The notes: generated by a model not told the origin, from the sequence alone. Counted from the stretch's first letter, positions 1 to 7,789 are shown. The stretch: 13,737 nucleotides of DNA from Bacteroidales bacterium (GCA_016290715.1 JAEEUY010000024.1:1-13737); one strand, 5' to 3'. Made by a program: numbers and translations.

Positions 1-1125
1 CTCATTGCCACGTATGATATTTGCCGAAGAGAGGCTTCACTTTCGTGGAACGCATACGAGAATATGCCTTTTGATGTTGAAAAATATCAGATTTATGTGA
101 GTGATAATGGGGCGCCTTTGCAGTATGTGGGAGAGACCACCGGCTTATCGTATGTCTTATCCGGACTGATTCCGCAACATTCCTACCAGTGTGTGATACG
201 GGCGGTGAATTATACAGGAAATGTCACTGCCCTTTCTGCACAATATGCCTTTGATTTTGAAGCTCCTGAAAACCACGATATGGTTTATATTTCTTCGGTT
301 TCTGTGGTGCAAAATGCCAAAATTGAGGTGAAAGTATATACAGGTGAAACGGAAAACTTTTCGCAATTGCTCCTCTACCGGAGTATTGGAGATGATAGCA
401 ATTTTGTCCTTTTGCAGGCGTTGCCTTCTGATGGCGGAAACAGCTACCTGTTTGAGGATGAGGCTGTAAAGGTGGACAGATTTTTGTACTATTATAAGGC
501 TGTATTGTTGAATGAGTGTGATGCAGAGACGGCACAATCGAATATTTCCCATAATATTTTGCTGAAAGGGCACGCTGAGGTGGAGTCAAGGGAAAACATG
601 CTTGAATGGAACAGTTATCAGGGCTGGAATGGCGATGTGGCGGGTTATACGGTTTATCGCTTGACAGAAACCTCTGATTTTCCGGAAATTATCTGTCCGA
701 GCCAGACGGCTTGTTTCCATTCGGACGATATCTATTCTTTGCGCCGCGAGGGGGGGACGTTTCGCTATTTTGTGGAGGCGCATGAAAACCCGAACGCATA
801 CGGACTGATGGAGGTGAGCCGTTCTAATACGCTGGTGGTGGAGCAGGCTCCGGTAACCTATATTCCCAATGCCTTCGCCCCTTGGAACGATGGCCCCAAT
901 TCCGTTTTTTTGCCGATCCACTCTTTTGTGGGCGCTGAAAATTATGATATGTATATTTATTCGCGCGACGGGTTGGTCTTGTTCCATACCCAAGATCCGC
1001 AAATGGGATGGAATGGCGGTTATAATGGTAACCTGATGCCGGCTGCAGTTTATGTGTATAAAATTACCTATATTTATCGCGAAACAGAGTACGAATATGT
1101 GGGAACAGTTACACTGATTCGTTAA
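1..1125 (+). CDS. T9SS-secreted protein with FN3-like repeats and type B C-terminal sorting domain (5' partial)
   Basis: This is the C-terminal 374 residues of a longer secreted protein. The frame is open from the first base of the window, so the ATG at 64 is internal. Residues 1 to about 65 resemble a fibronectin type III unit (W-N-A-Y-E start, then Y-x-I-Y-V and Y-x-C-V-I-R-A-V-N). Two further beta-rich, FN3-like units follow, roughly 70-175 and 180-280. Residues 284-374 match the gliding-motility-associated/CHU_C C-terminal domain (type B sorting signal of the type IX secretion system): a Y-I-P-N-A-F opening at 287-292, an I-Y-S-R-D-G strand, G-W-N-G-G-Y-N-G, then V-Y-V-Y-K-I and a V-T-L-I-R end. 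Family knowledge says such proteins cross the outer membrane through T9SS and stay on the surface or are released. The real function (adhesin, enzyme or other) lies in the missing N-terminal part and cannot be read here. Confidence 0.88.
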   Translation, partial: LIATYDICRREASLSWNAYENMPFDVEKYQIYVSDNGAPLQYVGETTGLSYVLSGLIPQHSYQCVIRAVNYTGNVTALSAQYAFDFEAPENHDMVYISSVSVVQNAKIEVKVYTGETENFSQLLLYRSIGDDSNFVLLQALPSDGGNSYLFEDEAVKVDRFLYYYKAVLLNECDAETAQSNISHNILLKGHAEVESRENMLEWNSYQGWNGDVAGYTVYRLTETSDFPEIICPSQTACFHSDDIYSLRREGGTFRYFVEAHENPNAYGLMEVSRSNTLVVEQAPVTYIPNAFAPWNDGPNSVFLPIHSFVGAENYDMYIYSRDGLVLFHTQDPQMGWNGGYNGNLMPAAVYVYKITYIYRETEYEYVGTVTLIR

Positions 1126-1186
1126 CTTATTGATTATTAGTTGTGAATTATTTTTGTGTAACTAACTCTTGGAATAAAAAAAAATG

Positions 1187-1194
1187 TATTTTTG
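1187..1194 (+). promoter_or_regulatory. Bacteroidetes-type -7 promoter element upstream of rpsU
   Basis: TATTTTTG matches the TAnnTTTG -7 consensus of the Bacteroidetes primary sigma factor exactly, 49 nt before the rpsU start. A TTTG-like -33 box is weak: CTTG at 1168-1171 lies only 15 nt upstream. Transcription should start about 7 nt downstream of the element, giving a short leader. Confidence 0.6.
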
Positions 1195-1243
1195 CACGCT
1201 TAAAAATTTAATGTTTAATAATTAAAAGAAAGAGGTATTTTTT

Positions 1244-1438
1244 ATGATTATCGTTCCCGTTAAAGAAGGTGAAAACATCGACAAAGCTTTAAAGAAATTA
1301 AAGAGAAAATTTGAAAAAACTGGTGTTTTGAAAGAATTACGTAACAGACAAAAGTTCACAAAACCCAGTGTTATTCGCCGGGAACAACGGTTGAAAGCAA
1401 TCTATGTTCAGAAAATGCAAAATGAAGAAATGGATTAA
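1244..1438 (+). CDS. rpsU: 30S ribosomal protein S21
   Basis: This 64-residue, very basic protein matches bacterial S21: an M-I-I-V-P-V-K-E-G-E-N-I start, then K-A-L-K-K-L-K-R-K-F-E-K-T-G, then R-R-E-Q-R-L-K-A near the C-terminus. S21 is a small-subunit protein near the mRNA exit/anti-SD region that helps in initiation. The length is normal for the Bacteroidota form. A purine-rich AGAGG at 1231-1235 sits 8 nt before the ATG, and a -7 promoter element and a terminator bracket the gene, so it can be made as a short single-gene message. The four-codon ATG frame at 1211 is too short to be a convincing leader peptide. Confidence 0.96.
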   Translation: MIIVPVKEGENIDKALKKLKRKFEKTGVLKELRNRQKFTKPSVIRREQRLKAIYVQKMQNEEMD

Positions 1439-1460
1439 CACTTTTCAACGAGATTAAAGG

Positions 1461-1489
1461 GCGGATTTATTAAAATCCGCTTTTTTTTT
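1461..1489 (+). terminator. Intrinsic terminator after rpsU
   Basis: GCGGATTT (1461-1468) and AAATCCGC (1473-1480) form a perfect 8-bp stem with a 4-nt loop, followed at once by nine T residues (1481-1489). It lies between rpsU and xerC. With no clear promoter between it and the xerC start at 1507, it probably works as a partial terminator that lowers expression of the downstream genes relative to rpsU (inference). Confidence 0.9.
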
Positions 1490-1506
1490 AACACCCTTAT
1501 TGCAAT

Positions 1507-2406
1507 ATGTCCTCTTCAGTCATCATTAACGATTTTTTGAATTATCTGCAGTATGAGCGGCGAATGTCCATTCATACAATCGTTTCATACCAGAATGATT
1601 TGCAGCAATATGAGGAGTATTTGCAGGAAAACTACGCAGGGACAGAGGTTGCGGCAGCCGATCCGGTGATGATCCGTTCATGGATGCTTGAAATGGTGGA
1701 TTCCTCATTGACAGCGAAAACCATTTCACGAAAGCTGAGTGCATTGCGTGCTTTTTATCGTTTTCTTTTGAAGAAAAAAATTGTTCATAAGAATCCGTTG
1801 GAGGGGATCTCTGCCCCTAAATTAGCGAAACGGCTGCCCCAATTTGTGGATGAAAACGAAATGAACCAGTTGTTTAATGAAGACCTCTTTGAAAATTCGT
1901 TTGAGGGATGGCGCGACCGACTTATATTTGAATTGTTCTATGCTACGGGAATGCGTCTGTCTGAATTGACGCATCTTACTTTCGCAAGCATTGATCTCTA
2001 TGAGTCGCAGATTAAGGTATTGGGTAAGAGGAACAAACAGCGCATTATCCCGTTTAGTCCCCGACTGAAGCAAATTATTACAACATATTTTGAATTTTTT
2101 GAAGAAAAATATGGAAAAGTAAACAAAAATTGTTGTATCTTTGTTGATTCAAAAATGAATGGGATATACCCCAAAGCAGTCTATCGTATAGTTAGAAAAT
2201 ATTTGGATATGGTTACAACAATAGACAAAAGAAGCCCCCACGTACTTCGTCATACTTTTGCTACGCATTTGTTGAACCATGGTGCTGATATATACGCTAT
2301 TAAAGAAATTTTAGGCCATTCAAGTCTGGTGGCCACACAGGTTTATACCCATAATTCCATTGAGAAATTGAAAAACATTTATAATCAAGCCCATCCAAGG
2401 GCATAA
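1507..2406 (+). CDS. xerC: Tyrosine recombinase XerC/XerD type
   Basis: A 299-residue tyrosine recombinase, the usual length for Xer proteins that resolve chromosome dimers at dif. Residues 1 to about 90 form the SAM-like core-binding domain (Y-L-Q-Y-E-R-R-M-S, T-I-S-R-K-L-S-A-L-R-A-F-Y). The catalytic domain has all expected residues: R150 (A-T-G-M-R-L-S-E-L), K174 (G-K-R-N-K), H245 and R248 (H-V-L-R-H-T-F-A-T-H), H271 (L-G-H-S-S) and nucleophile Y280 (Q-V-Y-T-H). The position between rpsU and hpf is the conserved housekeeping one in Bacteroidota, so it is probably a core Xer protein and not a mobile-element integrase. XerC versus XerD cannot be settled from sequence alone. The start lacks a clear Shine-Dalgarno. 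It begins 17 nt after the T-run of the rpsU terminator and ends 13 nt before hpf. Confidence 0.93.
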   Translation: MSSSVIINDFLNYLQYERRMSIHTIVSYQNDLQQYEEYLQENYAGTEVAAADPVMIRSWMLEMVDSSLTAKTISRKLSALRAFYRFLLKKKIVHKNPLEGISAPKLAKRLPQFVDENEMNQLFNEDLFENSFEGWRDRLIFELFYATGMRLSELTHLTFASIDLYESQIKVLGKRNKQRIIPFSPRLKQIITTYFEFFEEKYGKVNKNCCIFVDSKMNGIYPKAVYRIVRKYLDMVTTIDKRSPHVLRHTFATHLLNHGADIYAIKEILGHSSLVATQVYTHNSIEKLKNIYNQAHPRA

Positions 2407-2419
2407 AATAGGAGGTTTT

Positions 2420-2719
2420 ATGAATATTAACATTTCTGCATTACATTTTAAAGCTGATCAAAAGTTAGAGGCTTTTATTACTGAAAAAGTTGAAAAATTA
2501 GCCAAGTTAAATGAAAGTATCATTGGTTCTGAAGTTACTCTTAAACTTGAAAATACAGACAAACCTGAAAACAAAACTGCTGAAATTAGAGTTAAAATAA
2601 GAGGAAACGATGCCATGGCTACCAAAACTGCTAAAACTTTTGAAGAGGCTACCGACAATGCGGTAGAAGCATTAAAGAAACAATTGATGAAAGCCAAAGA
2701 TAAAGAAAGAGGCAATTAA
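2420..2719 (+). CDS. hpf: Ribosome hibernation promoting factor, short form (HPF/RaiA family)
   Basis: A 99-residue member of the HPF/YfiA (RaiA) family. These proteins bind the 30S decoding centre in slow growth and block or dimerise ribosomes. The family's beta-alpha-beta-beta-beta-alpha layout is visible: an N-I-N-I-S-A-L-H-F strand, helix K-L-E-A-F-I-T-E-K-V-E-K-L, strands V-T-L-K-L-E and A-E-I-R-V-K-I, and a long basic C-terminal helix (E-A-L-K-K-Q-L-M-K-A-K). It lacks the extra C-terminal dimerisation domain of long HPF, so it is the short form. It has the best ribosome binding site in the window, AGGAGG at 2410-2415, 4 nt before the ATG, consistent with high translation. It is co-directional with xerC (13 nt gap) and sits 1 nt before the next gene. 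Confidence 0.93.
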   Translation: MNINISALHFKADQKLEAFITEKVEKLAKLNESIIGSEVTLKLENTDKPENKTAEIRVKIRGNDAMATKTAKTFEEATDNAVEALKKQLMKAKDKERGN

Positions 2720-2720
2720 A

Positions 2721-3341
2721 ATGCCAGTTGTCCTTGAAAAAGAAATAGTTTCTTCCGTTTCCGTTTGCCTATGGCATATTTCGGAAACGGAAGATTTTTT
2801 CTGGGAATATTTGAAATTATCGGATACAGATGCAAATGCCATCCGCCAATGCAAATTGAGGTCGCGCCGTCTTGAAAAATTAGCTTGCCGCGCCGCACTT
2901 GCCCGGTTGTTGCAAAATTCCAGCATCAATGTGCAATACGACCAACAGGGAATGCCTGTTATAGCTGGATTTCACATCTCTTTTTCGCATTCAAAAAATG
3001 TGGTTGCCGTAGCCGTCTCCACTCGTTCTGCGCTGGGAATTGACATAGAGCCTGTGCAAGAAAGAATATTGTCGCTTTATTCCAAATTTTTGAACGATGA
3101 GGAATGCCGGAAATTTGATGTTACGGATAAAAAACAGTTGCATTTCTGCTGGGGGGCAAAAGAAGCCATTTATAAATATTGCGGCGGAAATGTATCAGAT
3201 TATGTGAACCATATTACGCTTGATGATTATTCAAAAAATGAAGGATTGGGTCGTTTCATGATGAATGAGCAATGGGTGGAAATAAATCTGTCAGCGATAG
3301 AATGGAACCAATACCTCATGGTCATTGCATATAAAAGATAG
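2721..3341 (+). CDS. 4'-phosphopantetheinyl transferase superfamily protein
   Basis: A 206-residue Sfp-like phosphopantetheinyl transferase. The family moves the 4'-phosphopantetheine arm of CoA onto a serine of acyl or peptidyl carrier proteins. Signature residues are present: H-I-S-F-S-H-S at 85-91, the Mg-binding G-I-D-I-E (D108, E110) and F-C-W-G-A-K-E-A-I-Y-K (W144, K147, E148, K152). The length suits the Sfp/AcpT-like two-half form and is much longer than the roughly 120-residue AcpS. The ATG follows the hpf stop after one base, so translation is probably coupled. No polyketide, peptide synthetase or carrier-protein gene is in view, so the target is unknown; fatty-acid ACP or an aryl-polyene-type carrier are possibilities (inference). 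Confidence 0.9.
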   Translation: MPVVLEKEIVSSVSVCLWHISETEDFFWEYLKLSDTDANAIRQCKLRSRRLEKLACRAALARLLQNSSINVQYDQQGMPVIAGFHISFSHSKNVVAVAVSTRSALGIDIEPVQERILSLYSKFLNDEECRKFDVTDKKQLHFCWGAKEAIYKYCGGNVSDYVNHITLDDYSKNEGLGRFMMNEQWVEINLSAIEWNQYLMVIAYKR

Positions 3342-3359
3342 TTATAACATAAATTTAAG

Positions 3360-6300
3360 ATGTTTAAAACGTACAAGGCTTCAGCAGGAGCAGGGAAAAC
3401 AACCAATTTGGTAGCGGAATATCTCGCTATTTGTTTAAAGAATATTGGAAAATATCGTCATGTTCTTGCCATTACGTTTACCAACAATGCCACTGCGGAA
3501 ATGAAATCGCGGATAGTGCATACGTTGCAACAATTCTCCACCCGCAGTTATGGACAACTTGGACAGTCGGATAAGGCCGTGTTTGATATCGTGGAACAAT
3601 TGAGCGGTTTGGATGCCGCTACGATTACAGCTCGTTCTGCACAACTATTAGAAAAGATATTGTTTGATTATCAGAACTTTACTGTCAGTACGATTGATAG
3701 TTTCTTCCAACGTATTCTGCGGTCATTCGCCTATGAGCTGGGATTGAACATGAATTATAGTGTTGAGATTACTTTGGATGATTATTATGAGCAAACGATT
3801 GATACACTGTATAATAAAATTTCAAAAGAGGAACCGGAACTAATCAGGAAAATGTTGGCGTTGATCAACAACCAATTATCGGAAAAGGGATATTGGAATG
3901 TGGATCGGGAATTGCAACATTTTCTATATGAGGCGTGTACCGAGGAATTGGCCGCGCTTCCATTAGCAGAGTTGAAAAAAATAGACTACGATGAAGCCTT
4001 GTCCTCTTTGAATGAGCAAATCAAAAATACCCAAAATGAAATAGAAGCACTTATCAGGGATGGCCGTACAATGCTTGAAAGCACGGGATTTCCTGCAACA
4101 GCTTTTGAATCCAACCGTTCCGTGAGCATATACAAATGGTTCGAAAAAGTGTCGGTGGACAAATTCCCCACTTCTACGTTTGTGAAAACGGCTATTGAGG
4201 AAAAAACTTCCTTTCTGAAAGAGGGTTATGCAAGCGACAAGGTGGATGTGGATCTTCGTCAGCAATATCTGAAAATCAAGGAGGCTTTTTACACCTGTGA
4301 AAAATTAAAGTATTTCTACAAAAATATGCGCGATCTTCATCTGCTTTTCGATTTGAAAGAGTTGATTGATGAGATCCGCGAGAGAGACAATAAGTTTTTT
4401 CTTTCCGATACCAATTATACCATCTATAGTGAGATTAAGGATGAAGAGACTCCTTTTATTTATGAAAAGGTGGGTAACAGGTATGAATTTTTCTTCGTTG
4501 ATGAGTTCCAAGATACCTCTAAAATGCAGTGGGAAAATCTTTTGCCGCTTATCAAGGAAGCATTGGCCAATGGCAATCAGGGTATTTTGTTCGGCGATGT
4601 GAAGCAAGCCATTTATCGTTTTAGAAATGGGGACGCCCAACTTTTTAGTGAGTTGACATCAAGTGAAGCTGAGACCTTGGTACATGCGCCGCATCAAAAT
4701 TGTTCCTTGGATACCAATTATCGGTCCGACGGCTATATTATCGAATTTAATAACCGTTTTTTTGAAAAATTACCCAATTTATACGGATTCCCTTCAATTC
4801 CTGCGGAAGAGTATGAGAAATATTACGCGGATGTAGCACAAAAAATAGCTCCCGGTAAAGAGAAAAAAGGCTTTGTTTGTGTGGAATTTGCCCCCCAAAA
4901 TGATGACATGCCTTTTAATGAATATTTGAAAAAGCAAGTTCTATGGGCAGTTGAGGATGCCTTGTCGTGTGGCTTTAAATATCAGGATATGGCGATTCTG
5001 AGTCCCAAAAGGGCGATGGGCTCGGCCATGGGTAAAATGCTTTCGGAAAAAGGGATTCCTGTTATTTCCGCCGACTCGTTGCTTCTCTCTTCTTCCGATG
5101 AAGTCAGTCTGATTATCTCTTTTCTCAGATATTTTTTCGATTATCAGGATAACTTGTCCAAATTGATGATTATCAATCTGTTATTAAGATTAACATCGTC
5201 TAAAGAATCTCTTTCTGAGCTGCTTTCTGTTTTTATGCCCAATAAAGAGGAACTGAAAGAACAATCCAAAGAGTGTTTGTGGCGTGAAAGTGAAAAGAAA
5301 TTTACAGATTTGTTGAAAGAGAGATTTCATATAAATATTGACCGCCCCGCTTTTATGGAATTGCCTCTTTATTCGTTGGTTAATAAGATTATAGCAGTAG
5401 TAGGGTTAAATATTAAAAATGCCTTTGTGGTAGGTTTTATGGATGAATTGGTGGATTATTTGAGTGCCAATAATGGTGAATTGGGGGCTTTTTTGGAATG
5501 GTGGAATAAGATGAGCTCATCATTGGCCATTCTTCCGCCGGAAAATATTGATGCTATTAAGATCAGCACCATTCACAAAGCGAAAGGATTGCAATATCCC
5601 GTAGTGATCATTCCTTTTCCTGTGCAAAAGAAACAAAGGACAAAGAGTGAGGTTTGGTATAACCCCCCCGAAGGTACGGTCCCTTTCCCGTATGTGAAAA
5701 TCTCATTAAATAAGAATATGTTGGATTTTGGCAGCGATCTCGCCGAAATATACACACAGAATACGGTTTTAGATGTTTTTGATTTACTCAATGTGGCGTA
5801 TGTTGCACAAACGCGTCCGCAAAATGCGATGTATATTTTCTCGACCAAACTGCCTGAAGATTTAACAGTTAAGCCCAATGAGGGTTCTTTCCATTATAAT
5901 CTGATGATGAATGATTATATTCATTCAAACGTTGAGCATACACTTGCCGATGGCTTCACGCAAGATGAAAACAATACCTCCCGTTTTTGGTTTCACATTG
6001 AAAACCACAAAGTGGTAAATGAAGAGTTGAATCAATCAACGTCTGTCAAGGCAAAGGCGATAGTGGAAAAACTTCCGATTAATGAGTTCGGTTTGGGAAA
6101 TCTGTCAGGAATTCAATACTGGGAGGGGGAAACGGAGGAACAGAATATTGGGAATGTGGTTCACGATTTTCTTTCTTCTTTGAAAATATTTCCACAAAAT
6201 GTGGAGGAGGTTGAAAAGATGGAATTTGATTATAATCAGTTGTATCAGAATGAAATACGCTCTGCATTGAAACATTTGGTTGAAAGTGATTCGTATCATC

Positions 6301-6569
6301 GATACTTTGCTCCCGATGTGAAAGTGCTGAATGAGGTTTCCATTTTGGAGAATAGCGACGAGTTGGTCGCCGAGGGATTGGGGCAGCAACTGATATATCG
6401 TCCCGACAGGGTGGTTTTATTAGAAGATGAAACGGTGGTAATTGATTACAAGACCGGCACCCCGAATGAGAAGACGAAAGCAAAATACCTTGCCCAAGTG
6501 GAGAAGTATGTTTCTTTGCTCACGGAAATGAATTTCCCGAATGTTCATGGCGAGATTATTTATTTGTAG
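3360..6569 (+). CDS. AddA-like UvrD/Rep helicase with C-terminal PD-(D/E)xK (RecB-type) nuclease
   Basis: A 1069-residue superfamily 1A helicase fused to a nuclease. Walker A lies at the extreme N-terminus (A-S-A-G-A-G-K-T, K13), followed by motif Ia (A-I-T-F-T-N-N-A). Walker B is V-D-E-F-Q-D-T (D381, E382), motif III is G-D-V-K-Q-A-I-Y-R-F-R, motif IV is N-Y-R-S, motif V is S-T-I-H-K-A-K-G-L-Q and motif VI is V-A-Y-V-A-Q-T-R. The C-terminal part has the RecB-family nuclease residues: H935 (G-N-V-V-H), D1016, D1029 and K1031 (V-I-D-Y-K-T-G) and Q1046-xxx-Y1050. AddAB/RecBCD complexes resect double-strand breaks for RecA-dependent repair. The gene starts 18 nt after the transferase gene, in the same run. 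No AddB-like partner is adjacent: ddl follows. It could also act alone or with a distant partner. Confidence 0.92.
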   Translation: MFKTYKASAGAGKTTNLVAEYLAICLKNIGKYRHVLAITFTNNATAEMKSRIVHTLQQFSTRSYGQLGQSDKAVFDIVEQLSGLDAATITARSAQLLEKILFDYQNFTVSTIDSFFQRILRSFAYELGLNMNYSVEITLDDYYEQTIDTLYNKISKEEPELIRKMLALINNQLSEKGYWNVDRELQHFLYEACTEELAALPLAELKKIDYDEALSSLNEQIKNTQNEIEALIRDGRTMLESTGFPATAFESNRSVSIYKWFEKVSVDKFPTSTFVKTAIEEKTSFLKEGYASDKVDVDLRQQYLKIKEAFYTCEKLKYFYKNMRDLHLLFDLKELIDEIRERDNKFFLSDTNYTIYSEIKDEETPFIYEKVGNRYEFFFVDEFQDTSKMQWENLLPLIKEALANGNQGILFGDVKQAIYRFRNGDAQLFSELTSSEAETLVHAPHQNCSLDTNYRSDGYIIEFNNRFFEKLPNLYGFPSIPAEEYEKYYADVAQKIAPGKEKKGFVCVEFAPQNDDMPFNEYLKKQVLWAVEDALSCGFKYQDMAILSPKRAMGSAMGKMLSEKGIPVISADSLLLSSSDEVSLIISFLRYFFDYQDNLSKLMIINLLLRLTSSKESLSELLSVFMPNKEELKEQSKECLWRESEKKFTDLLKERFHINIDRPAFMELPLYSLVNKIIAVVGLNIKNAFVVGFMDELVDYLSANNGELGAFLEWWNKMSSSLAILPPENIDAIKISTIHKAKGLQYPVVIIPFPVQKKQRTKSEVWYNPPEGTVPFPYVKISLNKNMLDFGSDLAEIYTQNTVLDVFDLLNVAYVAQTRPQNAMYIFSTKLPEDLTVKPNEGSFHYNLMMNDYIHSNVEHTLADGFTQDENNTSRFWFHIENHKVVNEELNQSTSVKAKAIVEKLPINEFGLGNLSGIQYWEGETEEQNIGNVVHDFLSSLKIFPQNVEEVEKMEFDYNQLYQNEIRSALKHLVESDSYHRYFAPDVKVLNEVSILENSDELVAEGLGQQLIYRPDRVVLLEDETVVIDYKTGTPNEKTKAKYLAQVEKYVSLLTEMNFPNVHGEIIYL

Positions 6570-6655
6570 CGAAAATGGATGCAGTACTAAAATAATTACC
6601 GCAAAATAGTTTATAAAAAAGCGAAACAGGTGGAATAATTTATTGTAAAGATATG

Positions 6656-6663
6656 TACCTTTG
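6656..6663 (+). promoter_or_regulatory. Bacteroidetes-type -7 promoter element for ddl
   Basis: TACCTTTG is an exact TAnnTTTG match and ends 24 nt before the ddl ATG at 6688. No good TTTG box is seen about 20 nt upstream. The element overlaps the TTG at 6661 that would otherwise extend ddl, which argues for the later start. Confidence 0.6.
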
Positions 6664-6687
6664 CAGTCAAATCAATATTTTTACATT

Positions 6688-7677
6688 ATGAAAAAAATAG
6701 CGTTAATAACTGGCGGAAATTCGGGTGAGTATGAAATCTCATTAAAGACGGCAGAAAATATTATGAATAAGATAGATAGACGTTTTTATGAGCCATATCT
6801 TATTCATTTAAAAGGTAATGAATGGACATATACGGCGGAAGACGGTCGGGTTGTGGAGGTGGATAGGAATGATTTTTCGTTGTTGGTGGATGGGAAAAAG
6901 ATTACTTTTGAAGCAGTGTTTATTGCTATTCATGGAAATCCGGGGGAGAATGGACGGTTGCAGGCTTATTTTGATATGATAGGGATGCGCTATACGGGAT
7001 GCGGAATGTTGGCTTCTGCGTTAACTTTCAACAAGTTCTACTGCAATCTGGCGGTATCTTCTTTTGGTGTGCCGATTTCCAAGTCGTTACACTATTTTAA
7101 AGGCGATAAAATTGATGCTGAATTAGTGGAAAGGGAGATTCAATATCCATGTTTTGTAAAGTCTTGTAATTCAGGGTCGAGTGTCGGCGTTACGAAGGTG
7201 CATAATGCGTCGGAGCTGGCGAGCGCTGTGGAGGAGGCATTCAAGTACGATTCACAGCTGATTATAGAAAAATATCTGAAAGGGAAAGAGGTTACGTGTG
7301 GTGTCGCAAGAATTAATGGGAAAATACAGGCTTTAGCGATAACACAAATAGTAACTACCCGCGAATATTATGATTATAAGTCGAAATATACTGATGGTCT
7401 GCATGATTTGATTACACCCGCACAGATTTCGGATGATGTAAGGGATAAGATTTTCCGCTATTCCGAAAAATTGTATCGTGAATTGGCATGCGGAGGTATT
7501 GTTCGTATGGATTATATCGTTACCGCAGATGGGACACCCTATTTCTTGGAAGTGAATACAATCCCCGGTCAAACGGCAATGAGTATCGTCCCATGCCAAA
7601 TCAAATACTTGGGAATGGATTTGACAGAAGTCTATTCTTCCTTGATAGAAGAGGCTTTGCAAAATGATATTTTTTAG
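6688..7677 (+). CDS. ddl: D-alanine--D-alanine ligase
   Basis: A 329-residue ATP-grasp ligase that joins two D-alanines for the peptidoglycan precursor in the cytoplasm. Residues match the Ddl family: G-G-N-S-G-E (E14), H-G-N-P-G-E-N-G (82-89), F-V-K-S-C-N-S-G-S-S-V-G (157-167), the E-K-Y-L-K-G-K-E lid region, Y-Y-D-Y-K-S-K-Y (227-234), and the Mg/ATP site M-D-Y (D275) with F-L-E-V-N-T-I-P-G-Q-T (E288, N290). The K233-Y234 pair is the form seen in ordinary D-Ala-D-Ala ligases; VanA-type D-lactate ligases carry a different omega loop with histidine. I chose ATG 6688 because the product starts with the family's M-K-K-I-A-L-I-T-G-G and because a TTG start at 6661 falls in the -7 promoter box. 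No other mur gene is adjacent. Confidence 0.95.
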   Translation: MKKIALITGGNSGEYEISLKTAENIMNKIDRRFYEPYLIHLKGNEWTYTAEDGRVVEVDRNDFSLLVDGKKITFEAVFIAIHGNPGENGRLQAYFDMIGMRYTGCGMLASALTFNKFYCNLAVSSFGVPISKSLHYFKGDKIDAELVEREIQYPCFVKSCNSGSSVGVTKVHNASELASAVEEAFKYDSQLIIEKYLKGKEVTCGVARINGKIQALAITQIVTTREYYDYKSKYTDGLHDLITPAQISDDVRDKIFRYSEKLYRELACGGIVRMDYIVTADGTPYFLEVNTIPGQTAMSIVPCQIKYLGMDLTEVYSSLIEEALQNDIF

Positions 7678-7680
7678 CAT

Positions 7681-7765
7681 TGTTGTCCGCTAAAAGTTTT
7701 GTGTTTTTAAGTAATAAAAGAAAAAGCCAAGACTATAAGTTTTCGCGGACAGCAGTAATTTTTTT
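7681..7765 (+). terminator. Long-looped inverted repeat with T-run, likely ddl terminator
   Basis: TGTTGTCCGC (7681-7690) pairs with GCGGACAGCA (7745-7754): 10 bp with one G-U. After a mismatch, AAAA (7692-7695) pairs with TTTT (7740-7743), and scattered further pairs follow. Seven T residues (7759-7765) lie 4 nt after the stem. Position right behind the ddl stop suggests an intrinsic terminator, but the arms are separated by 54 nt, much more than in a standard one, so another role is possible. Confidence 0.5.
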
Positions 7766-7789
7766 AGTGTCCAATATTAAAAAATAAAT

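Noticed and set aside
64..1125. ATG at 64 as the true start of the first gene
   Set aside because: The same frame is open to base 1 and the residues before it complete an FN3-like strand, with no signal peptide at 64. It is a gene cut by the window edge.
2136..2143. TATCTTTG inside xerC as a firm promoter
   Set aside because: It fits the -7 consensus, but a short motif like this is expected by chance several times in 13 kb of AT-rich DNA, and no -33 box is at the right distance. Kept only as a possibility.
1507..2406. xerC as the integrase of a mobile element
   Set aside because: Core gene neighbours, Xer-typical length and no terminal repeats, att-like duplications or cargo genes around it.
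6079..6483. 134-residue open frame on the minus strand inside the helicase gene
   Set aside because: Opposite strand of a well-supported coding region; composition is irregular with no recognisable domain, so it is a shadow frame. The same applies to other antisense frames, such as 157-573 and 8450-8773.
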